64,000 nucleotides of DNA from Bacteroidaceae bacterium (GTDB lineage: Bacteria > Bacteroidota > Bacteroidia > Bacteroidales > Bacteroidaceae), in the NCBI GenBank assembly GCA_024401215.1, contig JAKSLL010000001.1:1-64000 (forward strand). Reading direction: 5' to 3'. Positions 30,097 to 39,354 of this stretch are shown piece after piece. Numbering within the stretch: the stretch's first letter is position 1; each line of letters starts with the position of its first letter. The position numbers and the translations under genes were made by a program. The notes under the pieces were generated by a model. The model worked only from the letters and a program-made list of their open reading frames with translations. It was not told the DNA's origin and made no database searches.

Positions 30097-32874
30097 ATGG
30101 GGAAGAATTTGATGAGCGACGAATTCGATAAAAATGATGAAATGTATGATGACGGAATGATTACGGAGGAAGAAGCTAATGAGAGTGCTTCTGCTTCTGG
30201 TCTTCCGCCAAAGTCAGATTACGATCCGTCAGTAATGAAGGATAGCATCACGCATCATCTGAGCGGCATGTATCAGAACTGGTTTCTTGATTATGCCTCT
30301 TATGTGATTCTTGAGCGTGCTGTGCCTCATATTATGGACGGACTAAAGCCTGTGCAGCGACGCATCCTTCACTCAATGAAAAGAATGGATGACGGCCGTT
30401 ACAATAAGGTTGCAAATATTGTAGGACATACAATGCAGTTCCATCCTCATGGCGATGCTTCTATCAAAGACGCTTTGGTGCAGATGGGGCAGAAGAATCT
30501 TCTCATTGACTGCCAGGGAAACTGGGGCAACATCTTGACAGGTGATGATGCCGCAGCTGCTCGTTATATAGAAGCGCGACTGTCAAAGTTTGCTCTTGAT
30601 GTCTTGTTCAATCCTAAGACTACGGAGTGGAAGATGTCTTATGATGGTAGAAACAAGGAACCAATATCTCTTCCAGTGAAATTCCCGCTCCTGCTCGCTC
30701 AGGGAGTGGAAGGTATCGCTGTGGGATTGAGTTCGAAGATTCTGCCACACAATTTTAATGAAATATGTGACGCATCTATACATTATTTATATGAGGAGCC
30801 TTTCCAGCTGTATCCAGATTTCCAGACAGGAGGCTCTATTGATGTGTCAAAATATAATGATGGCCAGAGAGGCGGCTCCGTGCGTGTACGTGCAAAGATA
30901 GAGAAGCGCGACAGCAAGACGCTTGCTATAACAGAGCTGCCTTTTGGACGAACAACAGGTTCTCCGTCAAAGGGAAGTCCTTTTATAGACTCTATTCTCA
31001 AGGCTATTGAGAAGGGAAAGATAAAGGCTCGCAAGGTGGAGGATATGACTGCTGCTGGTGTGGAGATTCTCATACACCTCATGCCAGGAGCATCAAGCGA
31101 CAAGACTATTGACGCTCTTTATGCATTTACTGACTGTGAGATAAGCATATCGCCAAACTGCTGTGTCATTGACGATAAGATGCCGAAATTCCTTACTGTT
31201 AGTGATGTGCTGAAGAAGTCGGTGGATTATACAAAGTATCTCATTAAGTGTGAACTTGAGATACGCCGTGGTGAACTGCTTGAACAGCTGCATTTCTGTT
31301 CGCTTGAGAAGATATTTATTGAGGAGCGCATCTATAAGGCTAAGGAATTCGAAAATGCAAAGAATATGGATGTGGCTATCGCTTATGTTGACCACAGACT
31401 GGAACCTTTCAAGGAGAATTTCGTGCGTGAGGTGACTCGCGATGATATCCTGAGACTCATGGAGATACGAATGGCTCGTATCCTCAAATTCAATAAGGAT
31501 AAGGCTGACGACCTCATAGCAAAACTCAAGAATGAGATTGAACAGATAGAACGCGACCTTAATAACCTTGTTGAGGTTACTGCAGAATGGTTCCGCTTCC
31601 TTAAGAAAAAATATGGGGCTGAGCACCCTCGACTTACGGAAATTCGCAATTTCGACACCATTCAAGCAGCTACGGTAGCAGAAGCTAATCAGAAACTCTA
31701 TATAAACCGTGCAGAGGGCTTCATAGGAACAAGTCTGAAGAAAGATGAGTTCGTATGCAACTGCTCTGACATTGACGACATCATCATCTTCTATAAGGAT
31801 GGAACATATAAGGTCATAAAGGTTGCAGAGAAGATTTTTGTTGGCGACACAGAGCGCAGCAAAGCAGAAAAGCGCAAGATGGAGATTATCCATGTGGCTG
31901 TGTTTAAGAAGAATGACACTCGAACAATATATAATGCCACATATAAAGATGGCGCAACAGGAGTCACTTATATCAAGCGATTCAACGTGCCGAGTGTGAC
32001 TCGTGACAGAGAGTACGACCTTACTCTTGGAACTCCAAAGTCTAAAGTGACATGGTTCTCTGCTAACAGCAATGGAGAGGCGGAGATAATCAAGGTGACA
32101 CTCAAGCCTCATGAGAAAATCAAGAAACTTGTGTTTGAGAAGGATTTCAGTGAGGTGGAGATAAAAGGCAGGACCGCTCGCGGCAATCAGCTCACAAAGA
32201 ATGAGATATACCGCATTCAACTCAAGGCTCGTGGTGGCAGCACCCTTGGCGGCAGAAAAGTGTGGTGGGATCCTGATATTCAGCGTATCAACTATGATGA
32301 CCATGGCGAATATCTTGGTGAGTTCTATAATGGTGATCAGATTCTTGTAATCCTAAAAACAGGCGAGTTCTATCTCACGAATTTTGATGCCAACAACCAT
32401 TATGACAATAACATAATGCGCATTGAGAAGTTTAATGCGAAGAAGGTGTGGACAGCTGTGTTGTGGGATGCTGACAATCAAAACCAGCCTTACATCAAGC
32501 GATTTGTCTTTGAGGACTCAAAGAAGAAGCAGAATTATCTTGGCGACAACCCTGAGAATAAACTCATACTGCTTTCAGACACTCCTTATCCTCGCTTGCA
32601 GCTTACATTCTTGGAACCTGACACATTCCGTGGTCCTGCAGAAATTGATGCGGAAGAATATATTGCTGTGAAGGGATTCAAAGCAAAGGGCAAGAGGCTT
32701 ACAACTTATGCCCTCGACAAGGTCATTGAACTTGAACCTACACGTTTCCCAGAGCCAGATGAGGCTGCAGGTCAGGATGCTGGAGAACAGTCGGCTGAAG
32801 TTGTGGATCCTGACGAAGGTAAAAGCGACAGCGATATTCGCGATGAAATTACAGGGCAGTTGAAACTGTTTTAA
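30097..32874 (+). CDS. parC: DNA topoisomerase IV subunit A (GyrA/ParC family)
   Basis: 925 residues. An acidic N-terminal extension (~45 residues) precedes the breakage-reunion domain: MYQNWFLDYASYVILERAVPHIMDGLKPVQRRIL, NKVANIVGHTMQFHPHGDASIKDALVQMG, and catalytic Y157 in AAARYIEARLS. A coiled-coil segment (ILKFNKDKADDLIAKLKNEIEQIERDL) and a C-terminal beta-propeller-like region follow, ending in an acidic tail. The wording fits the Bacteroidetes ParC-type protein rather than GyrA. It decatenates daughter chromosomes together with ParE, which is not in this window. ATG 30112 (MSDEFD) is an alternative start. The DUF3316 gene follows 42 bp later. Confidence 0.93.
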   Translation: MGKNLMSDEFDKNDEMYDDGMITEEEANESASASGLPPKSDYDPSVMKDSITHHLSGMYQNWFLDYASYVILERAVPHIMDGLKPVQRRILHSMKRMDDGRYNKVANIVGHTMQFHPHGDASIKDALVQMGQKNLLIDCQGNWGNILTGDDAAAARYIEARLSKFALDVLFNPKTTEWKMSYDGRNKEPISLPVKFPLLLAQGVEGIAVGLSSKILPHNFNEICDASIHYLYEEPFQLYPDFQTGGSIDVSKYNDGQRGGSVRVRAKIEKRDSKTLAITELPFGRTTGSPSKGSPFIDSILKAIEKGKIKARKVEDMTAAGVEILIHLMPGASSDKTIDALYAFTDCEISISPNCCVIDDKMPKFLTVSDVLKKSVDYTKYLIKCELEIRRGELLEQLHFCSLEKIFIEERIYKAKEFENAKNMDVAIAYVDHRLEPFKENFVREVTRDDILRLMEIRMARILKFNKDKADDLIAKLKNEIEQIERDLNNLVEVTAEWFRFLKKKYGAEHPRLTEIRNFDTIQAATVAEANQKLYINRAEGFIGTSLKKDEFVCNCSDIDDIIIFYKDGTYKVIKVAEKIFVGDTERSKAEKRKMEIIHVAVFKKNDTRTIYNATYKDGATGVTYIKRFNVPSVTRDREYDLTLGTPKSKVTWFSANSNGEAEIIKVTLKPHEKIKKLVFEKDFSEVEIKGRTARGNQLTKNEIYRIQLKARGGSTLGGRKVWWDPDIQRINYDDHGEYLGEFYNGDQILVILKTGEFYLTNFDANNHYDNNIMRIEKFNAKKVWTAVLWDADNQNQPYIKRFVFEDSKKKQNYLGDNPENKLILLSDTPYPRLQLTFLEPDTFRGPAEIDAEEYIAVKGFKAKGKRLTTYALDKVIELEPTRFPEPDEAAGQDAGEQSAEVVDPDEGKSDSDIRDEITGQLKLF

Positions 32875-32916
32875 TGTTCCTTGCTCTGTGAGTGAGGAGG
32901 GATGTAAAGTTGAAAT

Positions 32917-33768
32917 ATGTATCTATCAAAACAAACAATCATAAAATGCTTGGCAGTGGCAATTTTGCCATTGTCAAGCATTTGTGTCTTTGCACAAGAT
33001 ACAAACAAGGAAGTGATGCATTCTACTGCTTTTGGCTTTTCTGGTGGAGTGAACGAAGTTTATGACTCGTATCTTTCCCCATATTCTTACTCGGATGCTG
33101 TGGATTTTCGTGTTCAACGCGAGACAGCGCGAATGACGAAGCTTGCAGGCGGAAGAGTGTCAAATCAAACATTCATTGATGCTAATTTTGGATATGACCT
33201 TTTTGATGAAGGCTCACCATTTTATTATGCTGGTGGTGTAAGGTATGGTCAGGCGTGGTTGTATAACTTCCGTGATTGTAATATCGTTAATCCTGCAGAG
33301 CGTACAGACAGACGATGGAACTATGCGGCAGGTCTTCAAGCAAGTGCTTATGTTGGCGGTGTGTATCTTGACCGTTCGGGTAATAATCCGGGGCAGCTGA
33401 AGATGGATGCTACGGTAAATGCTACAGGCATTGTGACTTATGCTTTTAGGCGTAAGAAGCATCGCCCGATAATGCTTAGCTATCAGCTGACTTTCCCATT
33501 GATGGGAGTGGCTTTTTCTCCTAACTATGGGCAGAGCTACTATGAAATCTTCGAGCTTCATAACTATGACCATAATGTGGTTTTCGTGAACACATTCAAT
33601 ATGCCGTCTAACCGTCATCGTCTGCTTGTTGATATTCCTGTGCGCAAGGCGTATTTGCGGCTTGGCTATGACGTGCAGGTAAATCAAGCGAAAATCAATA
33701 ATCTTGAATATAAGAATACTACGTTCGACTTCATGGTAGGATTCACAAAATATTTGTATAGACGATGA
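32917..33768 (+). CDS. DUF3316 family outer-membrane protein
   Basis: 283 residues. Signal peptide to about residue 26 (CLAVAILPLSSICVFAQ). The remainder alternates short aromatic-rich beta strands (YYAGGVRYGQAWLYNF, LRLGYDVQVNQ) and ends in an aromatic residue region FMVGFTKYLYRR, as expected for a small outer-membrane barrel. It matches the DUF3316 family of Bacteroidales; no function is known. It overlaps the S41 peptidase gene by 4 bp, so the two are probably translated together. Confidence 0.82.
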   Translation: MYLSKQTIIKCLAVAILPLSSICVFAQDTNKEVMHSTAFGFSGGVNEVYDSYLSPYSYSDAVDFRVQRETARMTKLAGGRVSNQTFIDANFGYDLFDEGSPFYYAGGVRYGQAWLYNFRDCNIVNPAERTDRRWNYAAGLQASAYVGGVYLDRSGNNPGQLKMDATVNATGIVTYAFRRKKHRPIMLSYQLTFPLMGVAFSPNYGQSYYEIFELHNYDHNVVFVNTFNMPSNRHRLLVDIPVRKAYLRLGYDVQVNQAKINNLEYKNTTFDFMVGFTKYLYRR

Positions 33769-34805
33769 GAAAGCCTCTTTCATACATATTTATATTAGCA
33801 GTCTTAAGCTGTTCTCTTTTCTCCTTTTCATCATGTTCTTTTGTGGAAAGCGAATACAGAGATGGCTCGAATGAGCAATGTTTCGAAGCGTTATGGCGAC
33901 TCATGGATGAGCATTACTGCTTCTTTGATTATAAGAAGCAGGAGCTTGGTGTAGATTGGGATGAGGTGCATGCTAGGTATTCCAGGCAGGTGAATGAGGA
34001 TATGAACAACGCTCAGCTTTTCGAAGTGTTATGCAATATGATAGGTGAGCTTAAAGATGGGCATGTGAACATATCTTCTTCTTTTGATTATGGGCGAAAC
34101 TGGTCTTTCTACGAGGATTATCCACTCAATTATAACGACAGTATAGTGAATCTTTACCTTGGTAATGACTATCAGATGGCTTCCTCGCTAAAGTACAATA
34201 TCCTTGACGATAATATCGGTTATGTGCGATGTGAGTCGTTTGCAGATGGCATAGGCTCTGGTAATGTGAATGCAATGCTCTACAAACTTACAATTTGCAG
34301 GGGGGTGATCATTGATGTACGAGGAAATGGTGGTGGCATGCTGTCGCAAGCGGAGATGTTGGCGTCGCATTTCACGGACCATCGTATTCTTATAGGCTAT
34401 ATATCGCACAAGACAGGAAAGGGGCGCAACCAATTCTCCTCTCCTAAAGCGCAATATCTCGAACCAACGGACGGCATCTTATGGCAGAAGCCTGTAGTGG
34501 TGCTTACGAACAGGGGGTGCTACTCTGCAACAAACGACTTTGTGAAGTGCATGAAGCTGTGTCCTCAGGTGAAGGTTATTGGCGATAAGACAGGTGGAGG
34601 TTCTGGTATGCCTTTCAACAGCGAACTTCCCAATGGATGGGCAGTTCGTTATAGCGCAGTTGTTTTCTACGATGCAGATATGAGGCAGACGGAATTTGGC
34701 ATAGAGCCACATTTCTATGTGTCAATGTCGGGAGCCGATACAAGCAGACAAAAAGACACTCTCATAGAAAGTGCGCGTGAATATATCAATAGCCAATACA
34801 AATAA
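33765..34805 (+). CDS. S41 family peptidase, lipoprotein
   Basis: 346 residues. The signal sequence ends at FSFSSC, giving a lipidated Cys near residue 24. The S41 (C-terminal processing or tricorn-like) protease core includes LKDGHVNIS, NIGYVRCESF, GVIIDVRGNGGG, the catalytic-Ser region NRGCYSATNDF and IGDKTGGGSGMPF. No clear PDZ domain is present between the N-terminal region and the core, so this is a compact version. It is coupled to the DUF3316 gene by an ATGA overlap and may process or monitor an envelope protein; the substrate is unknown. Confidence 0.88.
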   Translation: MRKPLSYIFILAVLSCSLFSFSSCSFVESEYRDGSNEQCFEALWRLMDEHYCFFDYKKQELGVDWDEVHARYSRQVNEDMNNAQLFEVLCNMIGELKDGHVNISSSFDYGRNWSFYEDYPLNYNDSIVNLYLGNDYQMASSLKYNILDDNIGYVRCESFADGIGSGNVNAMLYKLTICRGVIIDVRGNGGGMLSQAEMLASHFTDHRILIGYISHKTGKGRNQFSSPKAQYLEPTDGILWQKPVVVLTNRGCYSATNDFVKCMKLCPQVKVIGDKTGGGSGMPFNSELPNGWAVRYSAVVFYDADMRQTEFGIEPHFYVSMSGADTSRQKDTLIESAREYINSQYK

Positions 34806-34863
34806 AAATGCGTTTGTATCGCAATATTTTCCTTTTTTCGTTTCTCGATTAAAGAAAAATCAC

Positions 34864-34871
34864 TACCTTTG
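34864..34871 (+). promoter_or_regulatory. -7 promoter box of tRNA-Leu
   Basis: TACCTTTG (TAnnTTTG), 21 bp before the tRNA. The -33 position reads TTTC (34841-34844, 19-bp spacer). Confidence 0.6.
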
Positions 34872-34892
34872 TACTCGCTAACGCTATACCAT

Positions 34893-34974
34893 GCGCCTGT
34901 GGTGGAATTGGTAGACACGCTAGACTTAGGATCTAGTGCTTCGCGGCGTGCAGGTTCGAGTCCTGTTAGGCGCA
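34893..34974 (+). tRNA. tRNA-Leu (anticodon TAG)
   Basis: An 82-nt cloverleaf with a long variable arm typical of Leu tRNA. Acceptor GCGCCTG pairs with TAGGCGC; D-arm GGTGGAATTGGTAGACACGC; anticodon loop CTTAGGA with TAG at 34927-34929; T-arm GGTTCGAGTCC. The CCA end is not encoded. It reads CUA codons. Confidence 0.97.
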
Positions 34975-34980
34975 CAAAAG

Positions 34981-35036
34981 ATAGGTTTAACTTATTGATG
35001 GACATCATCAGAAGTTAAACCTATTTTGTTTTTTCA
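34981..35036 (+). terminator. terminator after tRNA-Leu
   Basis: ATAGGTTTAACTT (34981-34993) pairs perfectly with AAGTTAAACCTAT (35012-35024), with an inner TGATG / CATCA stem, then TTTTGTTTTTT. Confidence 0.92.
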
Positions 35037-35088
35037 GTATGCTACTCCAATCATTCGATTGTAAAGTGGAGCCGCCCATCAATCTCAT

Positions 35089-35114
35089 GCGGTCGATTAT
35101 AATAAATCGACCGC
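35089..35114 (-). terminator. hairpin overlapping the murF stop codon
   Basis: GCGGTCGATT (35089-35098) and AATCGACCGC (35105-35114) form a perfect 10-bp stem containing the murF stop. No T run follows on the minus strand, so it may be a transcript-stabilising end rather than a full terminator. Confidence 0.45.
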
Positions 35115-36422
35115 TTGTATAAGTTTGGTGCTGTTTGAGCCTTTGATGAGTATCAGTTTGTCTTTTGGCTTTGATGAAAGCAGCAGAGTCTTCACCTCGT
35201 CAACATTAGCAAATAGTTTTATATTGAGAGTTGCTGGCTTTGTTGCCTTTACTGCTTTTGCAAACTCGTCGCCTACAAGCCATATTTCCTCAAAGCCGCA
35301 ATCATCAAGCATAGAAATGATTTTTTGATGTTCAGCTTCGCTTGCTTCACCCAACTCTTTCATATCGCCTAAGATGCACATCTTATGGGGTGCGTTGATT
35401 ACTTTGAAGTTGTCGAGTGCAGCTTTCATGCTTGTTGGGTTGGCATTGTATGCATCAACGACAAGCTTGTTGTTTTCTGTTACTGTCAGCTGACTGCGAT
35501 TGTTAGCAGGGGTGTATTCGGAGAGTGCCTCACAAATCTTGTCGGCAGATACAGCAAACAGAGTGCCAATGCAAGCAGCAGCGAGTGCATTGTCGAGATT
35601 GTAGCTTCCTATGAGTTTTGTTTGTACTTCGTAAGGTGAATATGGTGATGGCACAGGTGACCATTTGAATTTGAGCATTGGGTTACATTCTATAAACTCT
35701 CCCTTGACAAGGAGTCCTTCTGCTTCTTTCTGTCCGTAGCGGATAAGGCGTAGTCCTGCACTTATGCCTCTTAAATGTGGGTTGTCATTGTTGATGAATG
35801 CTGTACCATTGTCTGCACGAAGGAAATCGTAGAGTTCGCCCTTGGTGCGGATGACTCCTTCAAAAGAACCAAAACCGAGGAGATGTGCTTTGCCTACATT
35901 TGTTATGGTTCCATAATCAGGAAGAACAATGTTTACGAGAGCTTTAATTTCTCCAGGGTGGTTAGCACCCATTTCAATGACCGCAAGTTCGTGCTCTTTA
36001 GTGAGTTGGAGAAGAGTCTTTGGCACCCCAATATGATTGTTGAAGTTACCTTGTGTGAAGAGGATATTGTATTTCTTCTTCAGCACAGCAGCTATGAGTT
36101 CCTTGGTGGTTGTCTTGCCATTTGTGCCTGTTACGCCAATAATTGTAGTGCCAAGCTGGCATCTGTGGTGTTTAGCGAGTTGCTGAAGAGTGGTGAGCAC
36201 ATCATCTACAAGAATATACCTCTCATCATCTTTTTCGCAATACTCCTCTTCGTCAACAACAGCGTAAGCAGCGCCTTTCTCTATGGATGCTTTTGCGTAT
36301 GCATTACCGTTGAAGCTTTCACCTTTGAGGGCGAAAAAGATAGAATCAGCAGGCACATCTCTACTGTCGGTAGTGATAGTTGGGTGTTTGAGGAATATTT
36401 CGTATAAGTTTTTAATGTCCAT
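35097..36422 (-). CDS. murF: UDP-N-acetylmuramoyl-tripeptide--D-alanyl-D-alanine ligase
   Basis: 441 residues of the Mur ligase family. N-terminal TTDSRDVPADSIFFALKGESFNGNAYA binds the UDP substrate. The ATP site is GVTGTNGKTTTKEL. NFNNHIGVPKTLLQL, AVIEMGANHPGEI, NVGKAHLLGFGS and DAYNANPTSMKAALD are typical of MurF. It adds D-Ala-D-Ala to complete the peptidoglycan pentapeptide precursor in the cytoplasm. It is the last gene of a minus-strand run with cdaA and folP (42-56 bp gaps). Confidence 0.96.
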   Translation of the reverse strand: MDIKNLYEIFLKHPTITTDSRDVPADSIFFALKGESFNGNAYAKASIEKGAAYAVVDEEEYCEKDDERYILVDDVLTTLQQLAKHHRCQLGTTIIGVTGTNGKTTTKELIAAVLKKKYNILFTQGNFNNHIGVPKTLLQLTKEHELAVIEMGANHPGEIKALVNIVLPDYGTITNVGKAHLLGFGSFEGVIRTKGELYDFLRADNGTAFINNDNPHLRGISAGLRLIRYGQKEAEGLLVKGEFIECNPMLKFKWSPVPSPYSPYEVQTKLIGSYNLDNALAAACIGTLFAVSADKICEALSEYTPANNRSQLTVTENNKLVVDAYNANPTSMKAALDNFKVINAPHKMCILGDMKELGEASEAEHQKIISMLDDCGFEEIWLVGDEFAKAVKATKPATLNIKLFANVDEVKTLLLSSKPKDKLILIKGSNSTKLIQAVDLL

Positions 36423-36464
36423 TTTGTATTTGTATTAAATGTATGTTATAAATTATGTAAACAT

Positions 36465-37244
36465 CTATTTCTTTAATTGATTTGCGAGGTAGCTTTCAAG
36501 TTCGTTGCCTGCAAATCGTAGATGGAATTCGCCTCCTTGAGCAACGCTGATGGCTCCTGTCTCCTCGCTCACAATAATTGCTATGGCGTCACTCTGCTGG
36601 GATATACCTAATGCGGCTCTGTGTCTGAGTCCAAGGTCTTTAGGAATATTGAGGTTGTGACTTACAGGAAGGATGCATCCAGCAGCTGCTATGCGATTAT
36701 GACTTATAATCATTGCACCGTCATGAAGGGGAGAATTCTTGAAGAAGATATTCTTGATAAGTTGAGAACTGATTATGGCATCAATTTTCTCTCCAGAAAT
36801 GACGATGTCGGTTAGCGACATTTCACGTTCGATGATTATGAGTGCCCCTACCAGATTCTTGCTCATGTAGTTGCATGCTAAGACAATTCGCATGATATCT
36901 TGGTCGTCTTGCTCCACCTCTTGTTCTGTGATTTTCTGCTTGAAGAGTTTGGCTATTTTGCTGAGCCTTCGTTGTGAACCGAGAGTGAGGAAGAAACGGC
37001 GGATTTCTTCTTGAAAGAGAATGATGAGTGCTATGACACCAACGGAGCGGAAAGTCTCGAAGATGCTGCCAATCAGTTTCATCTGGAGTATTTGCGCCAC
37101 AATGGACCATACAGCAACAAAGATGAGGATGCCGTAGAAGACATTCAGCGAGCCAGATGCTTTCATGAGTCGCCAGATGTAGTATAGAAGAATGGCGACA
37201 AGTAGAATGTCAATTGCGTCTTTTGGTCCGAAAAGGTCAAACAT
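36465..37244 (-). CDS. cdaA: diadenylate cyclase (c-di-AMP synthase, CdaA type)
   Basis: 259 residues. Three N-terminal membrane helices (IDILLVAILLYYIWRL, VFYGILIFVAVWSIVAQIL, SVGVIALIILF) precede a DisA_N domain with the catalytic DGA motif in NSPLHDGAMII and RHR in LGLRHRAALGISQ. It makes cyclic di-AMP from two ATP at the inner membrane; c-di-AMP often governs potassium and osmotic balance and cell-wall homeostasis. The position between folP and murF fits a link to envelope synthesis. Length and order are typical for the Bacteroidetes version. Confidence 0.94.
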   Translation of the reverse strand: MFDLFGPKDAIDILLVAILLYYIWRLMKASGSLNVFYGILIFVAVWSIVAQILQMKLIGSIFETFRSVGVIALIILFQEEIRRFFLTLGSQRRLSKIAKLFKQKITEQEVEQDDQDIMRIVLACNYMSKNLVGALIIIEREMSLTDIVISGEKIDAIISSQLIKNIFFKNSPLHDGAMIISHNRIAAAGCILPVSHNLNIPKDLGLRHRAALGISQQSDAIAIIVSEETGAISVAQGGEFHLRFAGNELESYLANQLKK

Positions 37245-37300
37245 TATATTTCGTGTTTTTTGTTGGGGATGGAATTTGAATATTCAATTATTGCGGATGA

Positions 37301-38146
37301 TTAGTGCATCATTGCCTTTACTATTTTTACGACTTCAGTACATTCTTTCACGTCGTGTACTCGAAGAATGTTGGCACCCTTCTGTAGGGCTATGGTGTTG
37401 AGGACAGTAGTGCCATTCAAAGCGTCTTGCTGTGTGTTGCCTAATAGTCTGTATATCATGCTTTTTCTTGATATGCCGACAAGCAACGGCAGTTCGAAAA
37501 CGCATAGCGCCTCTTGGTTGTTGAGAAGTTCGTAATTGTGTTCAAGAGTCTTTGCGAATCCATATCCTGGATCAAGGATGATGTCCTTCTGACCGAGGTC
37601 TCTTAAGCGTTGGATTTTCTCTGATAAATAGAGAAGGACCTCTTTCGTTATATCGTCATAATGAGGGGCATTCTGCATCGTTTGAGGAGTGCCCTTCATG
37701 TGCATGAGGATATATGGAACGCCAAGTTTTGCAACTGTTGCAAACATATTTTTGTCGAGTTCACCTCCAGAGATGTCGTTTATGATGTCTGCGCCAAGTT
37801 CTTCGATAGCCATTTTTGCAACATCTGCACGGAAAGTGTCAACGCTTACAGGGATGTCTGGTGATATTTCTCTTACAATCTTCATTCCTTTTGCAAGGCG
37901 CCTCATCTCTTCTTCGGCCGTTACATCGTCAGCACCAGGTCGTGATGAGTATGCGCCAATATCAATCATCTGTCCTCCTTCGTCGATGATTTGTGAGACG
38001 CGATGTCGTATTTCCTCCTCTGTCTGCTTGCGACTCTCGGAATAGAAAGAGTCGGGGGTGACATTGAGAATGCCCATTACCTGAGGCTCTGCAAGGTCTA
38101 TGAGTTTGCCGCTAACATTGATGGAATATGGAATGATATTTGTCAT
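37301..38146 (-). CDS. folP: dihydropteroate synthase
   Basis: 281 residues. TIM-barrel DHPS motifs: QVMGILNVTPDSFYSESR, DIGAYSSRPGADDVTAEEE, SVDTFRADVAK, IINDISGG, YILMHMKGTPQTM, DIILDPGYGFAKT and LPLLVGISRKSM. It condenses p-aminobenzoate with the pterin pyrophosphate in folate synthesis and is the target of sulfonamides. First gene of the folP-cdaA-murF run; the putative promoter box is ~150 bp upstream. Confidence 0.96.
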   Translation of the reverse strand: MTNIIPYSINVSGKLIDLAEPQVMGILNVTPDSFYSESRKQTEEEIRHRVSQIIDEGGQMIDIGAYSSRPGADDVTAEEEMRRLAKGMKIVREISPDIPVSVDTFRADVAKMAIEELGADIINDISGGELDKNMFATVAKLGVPYILMHMKGTPQTMQNAPHYDDITKEVLLYLSEKIQRLRDLGQKDIILDPGYGFAKTLEHNYELLNNQEALCVFELPLLVGISRKSMIYRLLGNTQQDALNGTTVLNTIALQKGANILRVHDVKECTEVVKIVKAMMH

Positions 38147-38297
38147 TTGATGTAAGAAAAAGTATGGTGTGTTATAGAAATAGTTCTTATATAGCTAAAT
38201 GGATACTATTTTCTATTGTCTTTAATTCTGTTTGCATTTGTAGCAGATATAGGTTCTGTGTTATCTATAACATGCTGCATGTAATGCTCTTAAAATG

Positions 38298-38305
38298 CAA
38301 AGTTA
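38298..38305 (-). promoter_or_regulatory. -7 promoter box for folP-cdaA-murF
   Basis: TAACTTTG on the minus strand, ~150 bp before the folP ATG. No matching -33 box. It is the best candidate in the region. Confidence 0.4.
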
Positions 38306-38585
38306 GCAAAAAGTTATGTCATGAAAGAAAATGTGCATCCTTTTTTATATAATAATGTGAAAACACTTAAAAAGTCAATAGCATTTGTTCTCATTTGTTG
38401 CTAAAATATGGGGTTGGAAAAGTATGTGGCTATATACATAATGTGGAATAGAGTGTTGATAAAATGTAAGTAGCGGATGATGAATTTCAGATAGTTTTGG
38501 TGATGTCCTTTAACCGATACAATTCGATATAATTGTTCTATATGTACGCATGTTTGGTGGCAGTTTTGTCTCTTGCTGAAATTTT

Positions 38586-38654
38586 ATTAGTTGCTTTACC
38601 TCGCTTCGACACTCAGCATTACTCCGTAACGCTAACTTGCGTTACGGAGTAATG
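38586..38654 (-). repeat. three 23-bp tandem repeats, related to 10331-10399
   Basis: Read on the minus strand, units are 38654-38632, 38631-38609 and 38608-38586. They share 17, 13 and 18 of 23 bases with units of the array at 10331-10399 (common words GCGAGGTAAAGCAA, GCAAGTTAG). A perfect 15-bp hairpin (ATTACTCCGTAACGC at 38618-38632, complement at 38639-38653) spans two units. Confidence 0.75.
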
Positions 38655-38950
38655 TAAGATGAATTTATGATAGGAAGTGTTATTGAGAAAAAGAAATGAG
38701 TTGGTAAATAACAGATAATCATTTTGTTGTGTAATTGTGGATTGCTGATTTGGGGAGAAAAACCTTCTAACCCCTTGCGTAATACGAAAAAATGATTACA
38801 CAATATCAAATTGTTCAATATGTATGTATCCCAAATAAGACATTTTGTGGGAGTGTATAATGGCAGAAAGACTAAGCGTGTGTGACGTTTATGACAGTCA
38901 CATCAGCTGCTTTCAATGTGTTTCTAAAATAGTGAAGTGTCATCCTCTGT

Positions 38951-38996
38951 GTCCAATTTATGGACACGGATATGTCTAATATTTGGACACGGGGAG
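38951..38996. repeat. two 23-bp direct repeats with GGACACGG
   Basis: Units 38951-38973 and 38974-38996 begin GTCCAATTTATGGACACGG and GTCTAATATTTGGACACGG. The first, with two preceding bases, is a palindrome (GTGTCCA atttA TGGACAC). Possible operator of the GH105 gene ~360 bp downstream. Confidence 0.65.
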
Positions 38997-39239
38997 AGAG
39001 TATGAAATAATAGTAGAAAGAGATGCTGTATGCCTCACTACATTTGCAATGTCAAAAGGAATACGAACCTCCAAAACATTGTATTATGAAGATATGGGAA
39101 TTACATGGAAGGAAAACGACGCACTCACTTGTTTGTAGTGTTTTGAGAAAGTTGGCGACTTGTCAATCTTGAATAGCACTTATATGAAGGAAATGATATG
39201 TTTTGTAATTACAAATGGCATAGTTACAATTTTATTCAT

Positions 39240-39247
39240 TATCTTTG
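39240..39247 (+). promoter_or_regulatory. -7 promoter box of the second GH105 gene
   Basis: TATCTTTG, 107 bp before the ATG; AAGGAGAAG lies in the leader at about 39295. The -33 box is unclear. Confidence 0.5.
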
Positions 39248-39354
39248 CAAAATGTTAAATAGAGTGTTAAAACTTGTCTGATAAAAAGCATCAAAAGGAG
39301 AAGATTGCTACAATCGGAATGAGTGAGATAATTTACTAACTAATAATATAAACT

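Larger units (their letters stand above)
38306..39239. other. long gene-free gap with repeats
   Basis: Most of the 1.2-kb space between folP and the second GH105 gene. It holds two 23-bp-period arrays (38586-38654 and 38951-38996), each annotated separately, and complementary words TGTGTAAT (about 38731) and ATTACACA (about 38794). No open frame with a credible start and composition was seen on either strand. A non-coding RNA cannot be excluded. Confidence 0.5.

Noticed and set aside
31093..32304. 403-aa minus-strand open frame
   Set aside because: Antisense to topoisomerase IV subunit A, with no recognisable domain, signal peptide or promoter.
39053..39140. 29-codon open frame in the long gap (MSKGIRTSK start)
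   Set aside because: No ribosome site, promoter box or recognisable sequence; a frame of this length is expected by chance.
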